A stretch of 64,000 nucleotides of DNA from Alitta virens (Eukaryota > Annelida > Polychaeta > Phyllodocida > Nereididae): contig OW028576.1 in NCBI GenBank assembly GCA_932294295.1, positions 22,761,227-22,825,226 on the forward strand, read 5' to 3'. Position numbers and translations under genes: made by a program. This document shows positions 33,838-44,859 of the stretch, one piece after another. How positions within the stretch are numbered: the first letter of the stretch is position 1; every line of letters begins with the position of its first letter. Under the pieces are notes generated by a model. It saw only the letters and a list, made by a program, of their open reading frames with translations. It had not been told where the DNA came from and ran no database searches.

Positions 33838-36380
33838 TTGAAACTTCGTTGAAGCTGTTGAAACTTCGTTGAAGCTGTTGAAACTTCGTTGAAGCTGTTG
33901 AAACTTCGTTGAAGCTGTTGAAACTTCGTTGAAGCTGTTGAAACTTCGTTAAAGCGGTTGAAACTTCGTTGAAGTTGAAACTTTGTTGAAGCGGTTGAAA
34001 CTTTGTTGAAGCTGTTGAAACTTCGTTGAAGCGGTTGAAACTTCGTTGAAGCTGTTGAAACTTCGTTGAAGCGGTTGAAACTTTGTTGAAGCTGTTGAAA
34101 TTTTGTTGAAGCTGTTGAAACTTCGTTGAAGTGGTTGAAACTTTGTTGAAGCTGTTGAAATTTTGTTGAAGCTGTTGAAACTTCGTTGAAGCTGTTGAAA
34201 CTTCGTTGAAGCGGTTGAAACTTTGTTGAAGCTGTTGAAATTTTGTTGAAGCTGTTGAAACTTCGTTGAAGCTGTAGAAACTTCGTTGAAGCTGTTGAAA
34301 CTTTTTAAAGCTGTTGAAACTTCATCGAAGCTGTTGAAACTTCGTTGAAGCTGTTGAAACTTCGTTGAAGTGGTTGAAACTTTGTTGAAGCTGTTGAAAC
34401 TTTGTTGAAGCTGTAGAAACTTCGTTGAAGCTGTAGAAACTTCGTTGAAGCTGTTGAAACTTTTTAAAGCTGTTGAAACTTCATTGAAGCTGTTGAAACT
34501 TCGTTGAAGCTGTAGAAACTTCGTTGAAGCTGTTGAAACTTCGTTGAATCTGTTGAAACTTTGTTGAAGCGGTTGAAACTTTGTTGAAGCTGTTGAAACT
34601 TCGTTGAAGCTGTAGAAACTTCGTTGAAGCTGTTGAAACTTCGTTGAATCTGTTGAAACTTTGTTGAAGCGGTTGAAACTTTGTTGAAGCTGTTGAAACT
34701 TCGTTGAAGTGGTTGAAACTTTGTTGAAGCTGTTGAAACTTTGTTGAAGCTGTTGAAACTTCGTTGAAGCTGTAGAAACTTCGTTGAATCTGTTGAAACT
34801 TTGTTGAAGCGGTTGAAACTTTGTTGAAGCTGTTGAAACTTCGTTGAATCTGTTGAAATTTTGTTGAAGCTGTTGAAACTTCGTTGAAGCTGTAGAAACT
34901 TCGTTGAAGCTGTTGAAACTTCGTTGAATCTGTTGAAACTTTGTTGAAGCGGTTGAAACTTTGTTGAAGCTGTTGAAACTTCGTTGAAGTGGTTGAAACT
35001 TTGTTGAAGCTGTTGAAACTTTGTTGAAGCGGTTGAAACTTCGTTAAAGCGGTTGAAACTTCGTTGAAGTTGAAACTTTGTTGAAGCGGTTGAAACTTTG
35101 TTGAAGCTGTTGAAACTTCGTTGAAGCGGTTGAAACTTCGTTGAAGCTGTTGAAACTTCGTTGAAGCGGTTGAAACTTTGTTGAAGCTGTTGAAATTTTG
35201 TTGAAGCTGTTGAAACTTCGTTGAAGTGGTTGAAACTTTGTTGAAGCTGTTGAAATTTTGTTGAAGCTGTTGAAACTTCGTTGAAGCTGTTGAAACTTCG
35301 TTGAAGCGGTTGAAACTTTGTTGAAGCTGTTGAAATTTTGTTGAAGCTGTTGAAACTTCGTTGAAGCTGTAGAAACTTCGTTGAAGCTGTTGAAACTTTT
35401 TAAAGCTGTTGAAACTTCATCGAAGCTGTTGAAACTTCGTTGAAGCTGTTGAAACTTCGTTGAAGTGGTTGAAACTTTGTTGAAGCTGTTGAAACTTTGT
35501 TGAAGCTGTAGAAACTTCGTTGAAGCTGTAGAAACTTCGTTGAAGCTGTTGAAACTTTTTAAAGCTGTTGAAACTTCATTGAAGCTGTTGAAACTTCGTT
35601 GAAGCTGTAGAAACTTCGTTGAAGCTGTTGAAACTTCGTTGAATCTGTTGAAACTTTGTTGAAGCGGTTGAAACTTTGTTGAAGCTGTTGAAACTTCGTT
35701 GAAGCTGTAGAAACTTCGTTGAAGCTGTTGAAACTTCGTTGAATCTGTTGAAACTTTGTTGAAGCGGTTGAAACTTTGTTGAAGCTGTTGAAACTTCGTT
35801 GAAGTGGTTGAAACTTTGTTGAAGCTGTTGAAACTTTGTTGAAGCTGTAGAAACTTCGTTGAAGCTGTAGAAACTTCGTTGAAGCTGTTGAAACTTTTTA
35901 AAGCTGTTGAAACTTCATTGAAGCTGTTGAAACTTCGTTGAAGCTGTAGAAACTTCGTTGAAGCTGTTGAAACTTCGTTGAATCTGTTGAAACTTTGTTG
36001 AAGCGGTTGAAACTTTGTTGAAGCTGTTGAAACTTCGTTGAAGTGGTTGAAACTTTGTTGAAGCTGTTGAAACTTCGTTGAAGCGGTTGAAACTTCGTTA
36101 AAGCGGTTGAAACTTCGTTGATGTTGAAACTTCGTTGAAGCGGTTGAAACTTTGTTGAAGCTGTTGAAACTTCGTTGAAGCGGTTGAAACTTTGTTGAAG
36201 CAGTTGAAACTTTGTTGAAGCTGTTGAAACTTTGTTGAAGCTGTAGAAACTTCGTTGAAGCTGTTGAAACTTTGTTGAAGCTGTTGAAACTTTGTTGAAG
36301 CTGTAGAAACTTCGTTGAAGCTGTAGAAACTTCGTTGAAGCTGTTGAAACTTCGTTGAAGCTGTTGAAATTTTGTTGAAG
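33838..36380. repeat. 20-bp satellite with higher-order structure
   Basis: About 125 copies of CTGTTGAAACTTCGTTGAAG and point variants (CGGTTG, TTTGTTG, TGTAGAAAC, TTTTTAAAG, TTCATCGAAG). Rare variants recur at fixed spacing: AAAGCGGTTG at 33951 and 35046; CTTTTTAAAG at 34301 and 35396, and 34460 and 35555, always 1,095 bases apart. The last recurs again at 35894 (339 later). So a ~1.1 kb block was duplicated as a unit, then a ~340 bp sub-block. Confidence 0.97.
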
Positions 36381-36409
36381 CTATATGATGGTATTATACA
36401 GCCCAACCA

Positions 36410-37270
36410 GCTAAGTTTGTTTAGGGAGTTACAGTGTAGGGTTATTTACAACCCTAATAATCTTGTGAACATAAAATCAATACATTCTGTATTAATATGT
36501 TTTGAAAATAAATAAATAAAATTGTTCAAAAAATACTTTTGGCATTAATAGCATTATAATTAATTTCCTAAAAAACAGATTGACATGTTATGCTGAAATG
36601 CTTTGCCCAGGTAAACGAATGGCAAACAAGTCTGGAAAAAGGTAAACACAATGCTACGCTTTTGTTATATGATGATGCATGTCAATTTCAATACTGTGAA
36701 TGATACTCTCCCTTCAATTCTTAACAAAGGGCCCATACACGAATATAAAGTGTCATGTATTAAATAATTTAAATTATTGAGTTATGTATCTCACCATTTA
36801 AATCGTTATTCCTACGCAATATGCAATATTCCTGTGAGTTTTTTTTGTTTCATAATTTCGTAAATGGCCTGTCAATGAATCAAATTGCATGCAATTCATT
36901 ATCCCTTATCCCCATAACAATAGAACAATTGTAATGTGCACTAACACAAATTCCAGCAGATTTAAAGAAACTTGGTAAATATTAAGCGAGATGATTCTTC
37001 GGAGATCAGAACTACATGCAACAATGTTGAAGCTGGTTCTGCTTGCCAGTCTGGCATTTTGCCTTCAAGGCAATGTTACTGAAGTTCCTACACAGGTTCG
37101 AAAGTTATGTAAGTATAAGGCTGAAATCTATTGCTGTAAACGGCACTTCTGAAAGATTCAGAATTGCCGTTTGAAATGCATCAACTGCATGTGTGCTTTT
37201 CAAATGTATCTGTGCAGGTACTTCCAGAAAATTCTTACAAGAGCCAAAATGCTCATAGTTATGCATACCG
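36410..37270. other. Non-coding stretch between satellite and TIR element
   Basis: A/T-rich. AATATTAAGCGAGATGATTC at 36979-36998 resembles, in inverse, the start of the dispersed repeat listed at 40090 and 60160. No gene seen. Confidence 0.4.
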
Positions 37271-37271
37271 A

Positions 37272-37512
37272 TTAAAACAGCTTCTTATATTGATTTGGAA
37301 TTCTTAAATTGATTTGGAATTTGACCTTTGGGCAATTTGTGACCTCTGTCCATAAATACAAACTAATCCATCCTTTATTCCTGGGAATAGGTATGGAAAT
37401 AATCCATCCCTCATTTCTGGGAATAGGTATGGAAAATAATCCATCCCTTATTCTTGGGAATAGGGATGGATTCAATCCCTTATTCTTGGGAATAGGTATG
37501 GAAAATCAAAAG
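37272..37512 (+). repeat. Left terminal inverted repeat with minisatellite
   Basis: Begins TTAAAACAGCTTC, then a unique ~95 bp part, then about four copies of a ~32-37 bp unit (AATCCATCCCTTATTCTTGG GAATAGG type). Matches the right end in inverse almost base for base. Confidence 0.9.
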
Positions 37513-37532
37513 AACTAAATACCTTTTAGAAT

Positions 37533-37699
37533 TCATTGAACAAATCCTGTGTGGGTATGCGCTACGCGGGAGGGATCCTCCTTCTCTGCTACATGGATAA
37601 TATCATCAGCAATTGCTGACAATATTTCCCGGATACCAGGGAGGGAAGAAATATCCCTGCCCTCGTACCACACATTCCACGAAAGAATGTTAGACGAAT
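37533..37699 (-). CDS. TIR-element gene: terminal exon
   Basis: Acceptor TTTTTTACAG joins GAT; reads SSNILSWNVWYEGRDISSLP, then an Ile/Ala-rich helix and VAHTHTGFVQ, stop TGA at 37533-37535, some 20 bases from the left terminal repeat. Confidence 0.7.
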
Positions 37700-40600
37700 C
37701 TGTAAAAAACAAAAACATAAAACTAAATGGGAATTAAGCATGTTGGTATAGTAAGATTTCAACATTGGTATTCCATTAGATTAGCATTCACATGTCAATT
37801 CACATATAACTAAAACTGTATGTCACTGTTTAGTACATCAATAATATCCTTTGAAGTTTTAAGAACCTGGCATTATATATATAGCAATAGTGCCAACATA
37901 AAGTTTTATTGTATGAAGAAAAGCTATGTTGGACAAGGTATTAGCCGATAAATTTTCCTACTAGATTTCGCTTCGCTCTGGCTGACAATGATTCTTGAGG
38001 GCCGCCAACCAGGCTCGAGGGCTGTCAAAAAGCCTTGTCGCCCTCATAAAACATTATTGTTAAATTGTGAGCATGACAAGAAATCCATATTTGTTTAGTA
38101 TTTTACTGGTAATTGTGTGCAATGGGACCTGAATAGGACCAGATGATAAAAGAGTGGGGGCACCAAAAATGGGACAGTCACATCGAACAAATTTCAATGC
38201 AGAATATATTATGATATATCAGTATTACATTCAGGTAATTTTTATTGTATGCTGTGCTTGCATATTTACATAGACTTGCTTACTTACTTATTTATTAAAG
38301 AAAAATGTTTGAACGAACAAATAATACCTTCATCGTTAACAGGGCAGTCATTGTCACTTTCATTCTGATCCGATATAGATGCTTCGGCTACACCCTGATC
38401 AGATGCAGATGCCTTGACTACAAATAGGTTAAAAGATACTGTTATCATTTAATACAGGCATTATACATAAAACAAGTAGAGAGCACTCAAAAAAAGCAAA
38501 TCTATAGCAAAATCAAGCACTGCATGTTGATGCACTGGACAGCAGCAGCTAGGCTCAATCTCCTGTCAGCCTTCATTAAAAATCAGCATACGGTCGGGAG
38601 AAAAGCTTGGCCAAATTTTGTGCCAGGGGGCCTTTTTTGTCTAAGTCTATATTCAGTATAATTGTATATGAGCTTTACTGTTTTAATGTCTCAATACTGC
38701 TGGGTCTGAAGCTAAGTGAACCAATATATCACCTTGTTTTGATTCTTATGATTTAAAGTCACATTGATACTTTGTTGCTAAAATATCCTAAAAATACAAC
38801 ATGCATAATAATTATGCACACGGTGTATATATTAAGAGATCCTGTCAAACATAAATAATCTTAAAAAAATTGCTTGTCACCCATAGACTGCAGTTCATTC
38901 AACGCTTTGGCTTGGCCACTGTCTCTGGCTTTGTCAAGCATGGCACATCTGATTTGTGTTGACATTCCCTGTAGGAGTTTCATTAGCTGAAATTAAGAAT
39001 GATTCATCAGGTATGATAATATATATTATATAGATGTAATCTGTGCAAGTATACATTTAATAACTATTAATTCATGAATGTGATTATACAAGGAAAACAC
39101 ACTCTGTTACTGACAGGCTTTGGATAAACTGAGCTGCAATAAATCTGGAATTTCTCATATTCTGCCTGAGTGTATTTTGCAGCATTGACAATAGTGGATA
39201 GTCCACTTATTTTGTACTTCTGAAAAATAGATAAATAAATAAATTATGTACATTTTAAAGGTATTTTTCCTAACTTCAGAGATATTATGATTAAACATAT
39301 AAATATTAGGCAATGATTTTAATACAGTTTCATCATATAAAGAAATTCTATCTATCTATGGATGGATGAGTTGTTAGTTGATTCCAATATGATTTATTCA
39401 ATCATTTTTGAAAAGCAATTTACTTCTCTTAACTCCTCTAACTTCTCTTAACTTCTCTTAACTTTTCTTAACTTATCTTATCTTATGTTATATTACCTAT
39501 ATTATCTGATATTACCTATCTTATCTTATATTACCTTGTCTTATCTTAATTATCTTATCTTAAATCTGATTTATATCATCGCATCAGCAGCAGTTTGTCA
39601 TTGTAGCCAAGACCTGAGAGGAAGTACAAAGGATACAATGCAATCATTGCAATTGCATCATATTGTTCCACTATGAAACTCTTTACAGTTTAGGTCCTTT
39701 GTGCAACCTGCATCATGTCTTACCTTTACTTACCTTAACTTATTTTAACTTATCTAACTTAACTTATCTTAACTTAGCTTAGCTTAACTTATCTTAAATT
39801 ATCTTAAATTATCTTATCTAGCTTACATTATCTTATCTTACCTTCCATCTCATCAGCAAAGAAAAGCATTAACTGCCATGACTTGGGCACCATTCTGCCA
39901 TGGTTTTGACACAACAACATTGTCATTAACCATGTTGCTGCCCAAGATATTGCTATTTAATTAACAGATATTTTTCGCTGTTCTTTAATGTAGATAGTTA
40001 GATACATAGATATGTAGATATGTAGATATATAGATATGTAGATAGATAGTTTAGAGAGACAGATAGATGTATATGCTTATTACATAATATAGAATATCTC
40101 GCTTAATATTTGGTATATTTGCTATCCGAAAACATGACTGGAATCAGTATGAACTATACTACAATTCAGTCTTATTTGACGAAAATCGGACTAATATTAA
40201 GGGAGCAGCCTTTTAATGTTATTAATTAGAAAAAATTAAAATTAAAAATTAAAAGTGAGACAACCTGCCCAGTCTCCCCTATAAATTAATAAACATAGCA
40301 TTGATATTGTACTGTTCTTTATTCACCTTTCCTGTAATGTATCCAAGCTTCTTTTGTAGTTTTTTGTAAATGTTTGTAGATTCTCCGTGACACAGCAATT
40401 TCCTGGCAATGGCCACCTTATCCTAAAGTTTGAAATAACAACAACTTAATTGTAATTAAGAAGGAAATGTATTCACATGCTCTCAGCTGCTAATTTTTTT
40501 TTTTTTTTACTGGCAATGTGATATTATTTGCATTAAAAACCAATAAGTGTATAATTTACCTGAAACATCAGAGGCTTGACTGCCAAAGACTGACATTGGT

Positions 40601-42024
40601 AGTTCTCAGCCACATGACCAGCTTCCTCATCAGTTAAGTTCTTGTAAAGGTGTACATGAACCATTGTCCTTTTGATGCCACAGGATAAATTTTTACTGGT
40701 GTTATTATCATTGATTGTGATAATTGTGTATTGTTTTCATGGGAATATGATGATAAAATACTTACACCTTTTTCGAAAGCCTTATAGCTTGCATTAGCTG
40801 AGCAGCACCGAGACTCATTATCCTTCTATAAAATATGCAAGTAGATAATTAATATTGAGTCGGAGGAATGATCGAATATAACATTAACGCATTTGATGTG
40901 TTAGTTATACTTACTGGGTTTGTACCCAGGCTTGTGTGACAGTGGTGCCCTCTTCAACTATGACACAAGCAGGCACCACCGTGAACAGCATATCCACATT
41001 CTCTGAAAGGTCTGCCACATATTCAGGGGATACATCTCTACTAAGCTGTAGTGGGTATGCCTCAATGTTGTCAAGTGAAACCTCAAACTGACCTGTGAGA
41101 ATGAGAAATTTAATTTAATTAATTTTGATGACTGGTTAGAATGTAATATATTGTAGCTACAATAATACATTCATAAATTAATAATCGGAGTTTTAATTCT
41201 GCAATCTCGAATGTTATCTTAGTCATCCATGACCATGACCTTTAACAAATTAGTATACCTAATGCAGTGTAAATAGAATCTATTGTAGATATATTGGTTA
41301 ATGCAAGCATGAGCTGTAGCATGTTGTGGTTTACACAAAGTATGTAAAACTGCATATTTGATGGGTGAAGCTGAATAATATCAACATATATTGGCAGTTG
41401 AAACCAAATATATTCTCCGGGGTACATACCAATATACTTCAACCCAATATGCACGCCCTCCAATACCTCAGTACCTACAAATTAATAAAGATTATCAGCT
41501 TTTTTTCTATAGCTTTTATTACCCTCTAACTATTTATGTATTGTTTACCTTTTTACACCTCAGCGACCAAAGTTATGGAAAGGGTTTTTGTTATCATCAA
41601 TGTCCATCCGACGGGCGGGTGGGCGAAACACTTTTGTTTCCGGAGCAGAACTCTAACACTAATGCACTTACCCAACAAAATTTTGGACAGTAAGACTCTA
41701 TATGGCCTACTGGTGCCTTTTGATAGTCACATTGACATATGTTGGCTGTGTTCTACAAAATTTGTACCAATAACATATCTAAATTATAGTATTTTCACTT
41801 TTCAAACTTCATTTTGATATTCATTTCATGATGATTACATAATAATGGAAACGAAAGTGTAACGCCTGCCCTCCTGGTTCATGGGAGTTCCTGAGGATTT
41901 AGCTGCAGCGCAGCCTATGTTTTTATAGAATATCAATTGTTTCAAATAAATTTGGTTTAATTAGTTAAAACTCTTCATTATTGCATTTCGTACCTGTCTC
42001 ATTCCTTGCCTCTAAGTGGGCATC
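37533..42024 (-). CDS. Spliced protein of unknown family (ParB-like fold suspected) inside the TIR element
   Basis: Ten minus-strand exons join without a stop: 42024-41994 (tentative), 41474-41430, 41092-40915, 40825-40766, 40695-40560, 40422-40327, 39219-39115, 38986-38881, 38417-38328, 37699-37533, ending TGA. Every phase matches; nearly all borders are GT/AG with good consensus (the 39115 donor GTCAGT is weak). About 337 codons; the N-terminus is not found. Residues about 27-130 read FEVSLDNIEAYPLQLSRDVS, then VVPACVIVEEG, LGAAQLMQAIRL, and MVHVHLYKNLTDEEAGHVAE. That order resembles the N-terminal ParB/sulfiredoxin fold ('...G.hRl.Ai..l...V.v...lsdeeA'), but the GxRR nucleotide motif is absent. 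A central helical, Lys-rich part and an acidic linker (SISDQNESDNDC) follow, then a C-terminal helical module. Unknown function; ParB likeness is inference. Confidence 0.6.
38328..38417 (-). CDS. TIR-element gene: acidic exon
   Basis: Acceptor TATTTGTAG, donor GAAG|GTATTA. 90 nt encoding a Ser/Asp/Glu-rich linker (EASISDQNESDNDCPVNDE). Phases 1 in and 1 out. Confidence 0.65.
38881..39219 (-). CDS. TIR-element gene: two central exons
   Basis: Exons 39219-39115 (KYKISGLSTIVNAAKYTQAE on) and 38986-38881 (LMKLLQGMSTQIRCAMLDKA on). Helical, Lys/Gln-rich, coding-like codon use. The second leaves in phase 1 and matches the next exon. Confidence 0.65.
39425..39845. repeat. Degenerate TTAACTTATC repeat
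   Basis: Pentamer/decamer repeats of CTTAACTT(A/C)TC and TTATCTTATA in two blocks (39425-39560 and 39720-39845), separated by 150 bp of unrelated sequence, inside an intron of the element's gene. Confidence 0.9.
40090..40219 (+). repeat. Dispersed ~150-bp repeat (copy inside TIR element)
   Basis: GAATATCTCGCTTAATATTTGG...ATTTGACGAAAATCGGACTAATATTAAGGGAGCAGCCTTTTAATG. Four more copies lie in the Harbinger-type MITE at 60-61.4 kb, so this repeat has moved between two unrelated elements. Confidence 0.85.
40327..40422 (-). CDS. TIR-element gene: exon D
   Basis: Acceptor AACTTTAG, donor AAAG|GTGAAT, 32 codons in phase 0: DKVAIARKLLCHGESTNIYK then KLQKKLGYITGK, a basic helical segment. Confidence 0.7.
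40560..40695 (-). CDS. TIR-element gene: exon with LTDEEA motif
   Basis: Acceptor ACACCAG, donor TTTCAG|GTAAAT. Encodes KRTMVHVHLYKNLTDEEAGH followed by VAENYQCQSLAVKPLMFQ. The segment is where the ParB resemblance is strongest (strand, then 'lTdeEA' helix). Confidence 0.75.
40915..41092 (-). CDS. TIR-element gene: largest exon
   Basis: Acceptor CATTCTCACAG, donor CCCA|GTAAGT. Encodes FEVSLDNIEAYPLQLSRDVS through GTTVTQAWVQTQ; 178 nt, entering in phase 1 and leaving in phase 2. The most protein-like exon in the element: balanced amino acids, no low complexity. Confidence 0.75.
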
Positions 42025-42295
42025 CTGGCTGGCTCATATGAAATAAAAGATATATACAAATGAAATAAAAATGCCAACAATTGGTATTATATAATATTAC
42101 ACAGATAAAAATACACATATCAATGGGTGGGTGGGTGAATTAGGGCTTTTTGTCCATTTTTTAGTGTCTTTTGTACATGTGGAATAAAATTTAATATCTG
42201 TGATGATTTGTTTTGACTTTTCTGTATGTATTCTGAAGAACGAGGGATGGATTTCATGTGTATTCCCAATGAGGGAAGGAATTCCATGTATGTCC

Positions 42296-42644
42296 CTAGG
42301 AATGGAATCCATACTTATTCTTAGGAATAAGGGATGGATTATTTTCCATCCCTATTTCCAAGAATAGGGGATGGATTCCATACCTATTCCCAAGAATAAG
42401 GGATGGAATATTTTCCATACCTATTCCCAAGAATAAGGGATTGAATCCATCCCTATTCCCAAGAATAAGGGATGGATTATTTTCTATACCTATTCCCAGA
42501 AATGAGGGATGGATTATTTCCATACCTATTCCCAGGAATAAAGGATGGATTAGTTTGTATTTATGGACAGAGGTCACAAATTGCCCAAAGGTCAAATTCC
42601 AAATCAATTTAAGAATTCCAAATCAATATAAGAAGCTGTTTTAA
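42296..42644 (-). repeat. Right terminal inverted repeat with expanded minisatellite
   Basis: Inverse of the left repeat from 42644 inward. It carries about four to five extra copies of the GGGATGGA/TATTCCCAAGAATAA unit, so the two arms differ in repeat number rather than in sequence. Confidence 0.9.
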
Positions 42645-42659
42645 CCAGATCTATTGGTA

Positions 42660-44360
42660 ATATGGTAAGGTAAGGATAACGGGGCTGTTTTTCACATTTA
42701 AATTTTTGCGATTCCTGTGACGAAGTAGTGTGTAGTCATTATCTTTGTTTTCTGAATTATACTATACATGTTCATAGTCCTCTAATAGTATTAAGATTTG
42801 GAAAGATTTCTTAACCATATATTTTATAAAGAAAATTGTATTAACTTAAGAGTGGTCAAAGTTTTCCCTCTATAAGGATAACTGAGCCATGTCAGTCACA
42901 TTATTGTCCTCTGATTATATGCTCTCCTTTGTAGCAGCAATTGGTCAAATTAATTGAATTGAATTGAAAATATAAACCAAACCATCTACTATTCTATCGC
43001 GACCATTTACCAAAACATCAGTAAAATTTGCACCTCCTGAGGATAATGGCCTTGTGGAAAAAGTGGTTACATTGGCAAACAATGTAAAATTTTCTAGTCT
43101 TTCAAAGTGCATGCCTCTCCCATCTAATAATGGTTGTTATTGTTCAGATATAAGATGTGAAAGGACATTGGATACCTAACTCCAACCATCCCAGAAGTTA
43201 AGAAAAATATCATCAGCATGCATTCAATATAATATTATGGAAAGTAAAGCAATGATTTTACAATGCACAATAAATACAGCTGGTTGGTGGACACTAGGAT
43301 GGTCTATATATATATATTACCGAGTCTAGGGACTGATTCCAAACCATATGTTATTTCAGCCTATATATATATATATGTTTATTGCTGTAGACACACATAA
43401 TGCATTACAATAATATAATATATACATGTGTATTTGCAAAATATTAGTTATAACTCAGCATACAGCATTTTCAAAAAGTCACCTTTTGGGAACCATCAAG
43501 ATTAAGAGAATAATCCTGAAATTATCCTGATATTTGGCCTCAGTTTGTTGAGTCATGGCTGTACACAATATATTTTTCTACATCCGTGGGTGACAACTGG
43601 CCACTGAGTAGTTTCAATAGAAAATAAGACAAAGATTGCTACAAAATCTCACTAAAAAAGTAGTAAACAGAAGAACGAATCAGTGTGAATGACGTAGAGT
43701 CTACCAAGTTGCGATTCGGGAGCCTTCCATGATGTCACTGTTGCTGCATCCAATGGTACTGACGCAAATAAACTTATATCAATATTTTATTTTATAATAT
43801 CAAATATCAATGACAAATTTCACGGTCAGTTATATTGCCTGGCAAATACTACAGAATACGAAAACGAGGCACAGAAGAACGTCACATCGTAATACATTTT
43901 ATTACACAGCTCCTTAAATTTTGGTCAGATTTTCAAAATTCAAAGTTTATTATGTACAAAAACGTGTAGGTGTTTCGCTTGCATAAATTGAAACCTTTCC
44001 GACCTCAATTTTTCATAAAATGACCCTTGAATCGCGAATCGGCAACGCTGATCACAACGTCTTAATGTCAGTTGCCAAATAAACTGCAGGTCAGCTAATT
44101 TGGCAGTCAGGGCTATTGGGTTGCAACAACTGTTGGTTTACTTTACCATATATTCTTTTGTATTTGTGAGTACAAGTCCAGAGAGTCAACTGTCATTTTA
44201 CTGTTGGTCAAAAGTAAGGCACTTATATTGTCAGCAGAAGTCTGCTTAACTTTAACTGCTATTTCATGGGCTCCAAATCTTATATTCTTCCATGGAAATT
44301 GTCCTGTGGCCAATGACCCCAATTCTGGTGTTCTTTAGAGGACACGGCCATAGTCATATC
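42660..44360. other. Intergenic stretch
   Basis: A/T-rich, several short (TA)n tracts (43306-43318, 43362-43376). No gene or clear element found. Confidence 0.4.
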
Positions 44361-44367
44361 ATATTAT

Positions 44368-44461
44368 TCAGGGGGGGGGGGGGTGTGGGGTATATATACC
44401 CCCCACTTTTTGGCATGAGGGGGGGGGGGGATGATCAATGCAATCATCCCCCCCCCCTGAA
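44368..44461. repeat. G-tract palindrome
   Basis: TTCAGGGGGGGGGGGG... is mirrored by ...CCCCCCCCCTGAA. Inside are two smaller hairpins, GTGGGGTATATATACCCCCCAC and GGGGGATGATCAATGCAATCATCCCCC. Able to form a nested cruciform or, by its G runs, G-quadruplexes. Confidence 0.8.
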
Positions 44462-44859
44462 ATCCACAATTTTTGCCGCACACTTTTCTTTGTAATATTT
44501 GTATTAAATAGTTTTACACTTCCTATCAATATCCTAGCATTGTTTTATCTCTTGACAAGTGTCTGCGCATTAACTGCAGCCACTTTTACGTGAGTCAGAA
44601 GTAACAGTTTGACAGACAGGAGTACATAGGCCTGCATCCCCCCACCCGTCGATAGAAATCGACGCCCCTGATATTATTTGTCACACCTGTCCACTTGACC
44701 ATGTTGTGTTGGCAAGTAATGGTTATATTCTGAATAGGAGGGAATTTACCTTGTTGTTGGTTATAATTTAGGCCCGTCCCGAGTATTGCTGTGACGATAA
44801 GAAATGTCTTTAGTTTGTGATCACATACGTTGTAAATTAGCATCAACCTTTCATTGCAG

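Larger units (their letters stand above)
37272..42644 (-). mobile_element. TIR element with TTAA ends carrying a spliced gene
   Basis: The segment is bounded by TTAA|AACAGCTTCTTAT at 37272 and its exact inverse ATAAGAAGCTGTT|TTAA at 42641-42644. The first ~230 bases of the two ends are inverted copies with one visible mismatch, so the insertion is recent. TTAA at both ends fits the target duplication of piggyBac or Kolobok elements. The inside holds a multi-exon minus-strand gene (stop at 37533, immediately inside the left repeat), a decamer microsatellite, a copy of a dispersed repeat and a SINE tail. No DDE transposase was recognised. It could alternatively be host DNA caught between two inverted MITE copies. 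Confidence 0.65.

Noticed and set aside
33838..36380. Regular 20-bp units suggesting a CRISPR array
   Set aside because: No unique spacers; units are contiguous satellite repeats in an animal genome.
36098..36406. Minus-strand frame of FNEVSTASTKFQQLQ repeats
   Set aside because: 20-bp satellite units open in all phases by periodicity (60 bp = 20 codons).
41391..41817. Plus-strand frames inside the TTAA element
   Set aside because: Antisense to, or within introns of, the phase-consistent minus-strand gene.
43690..44050. Possible TIR element from 'gattcggga' and 'tcgcgaatcg' words
   Set aside because: Match is under 10 bases and extends no further.
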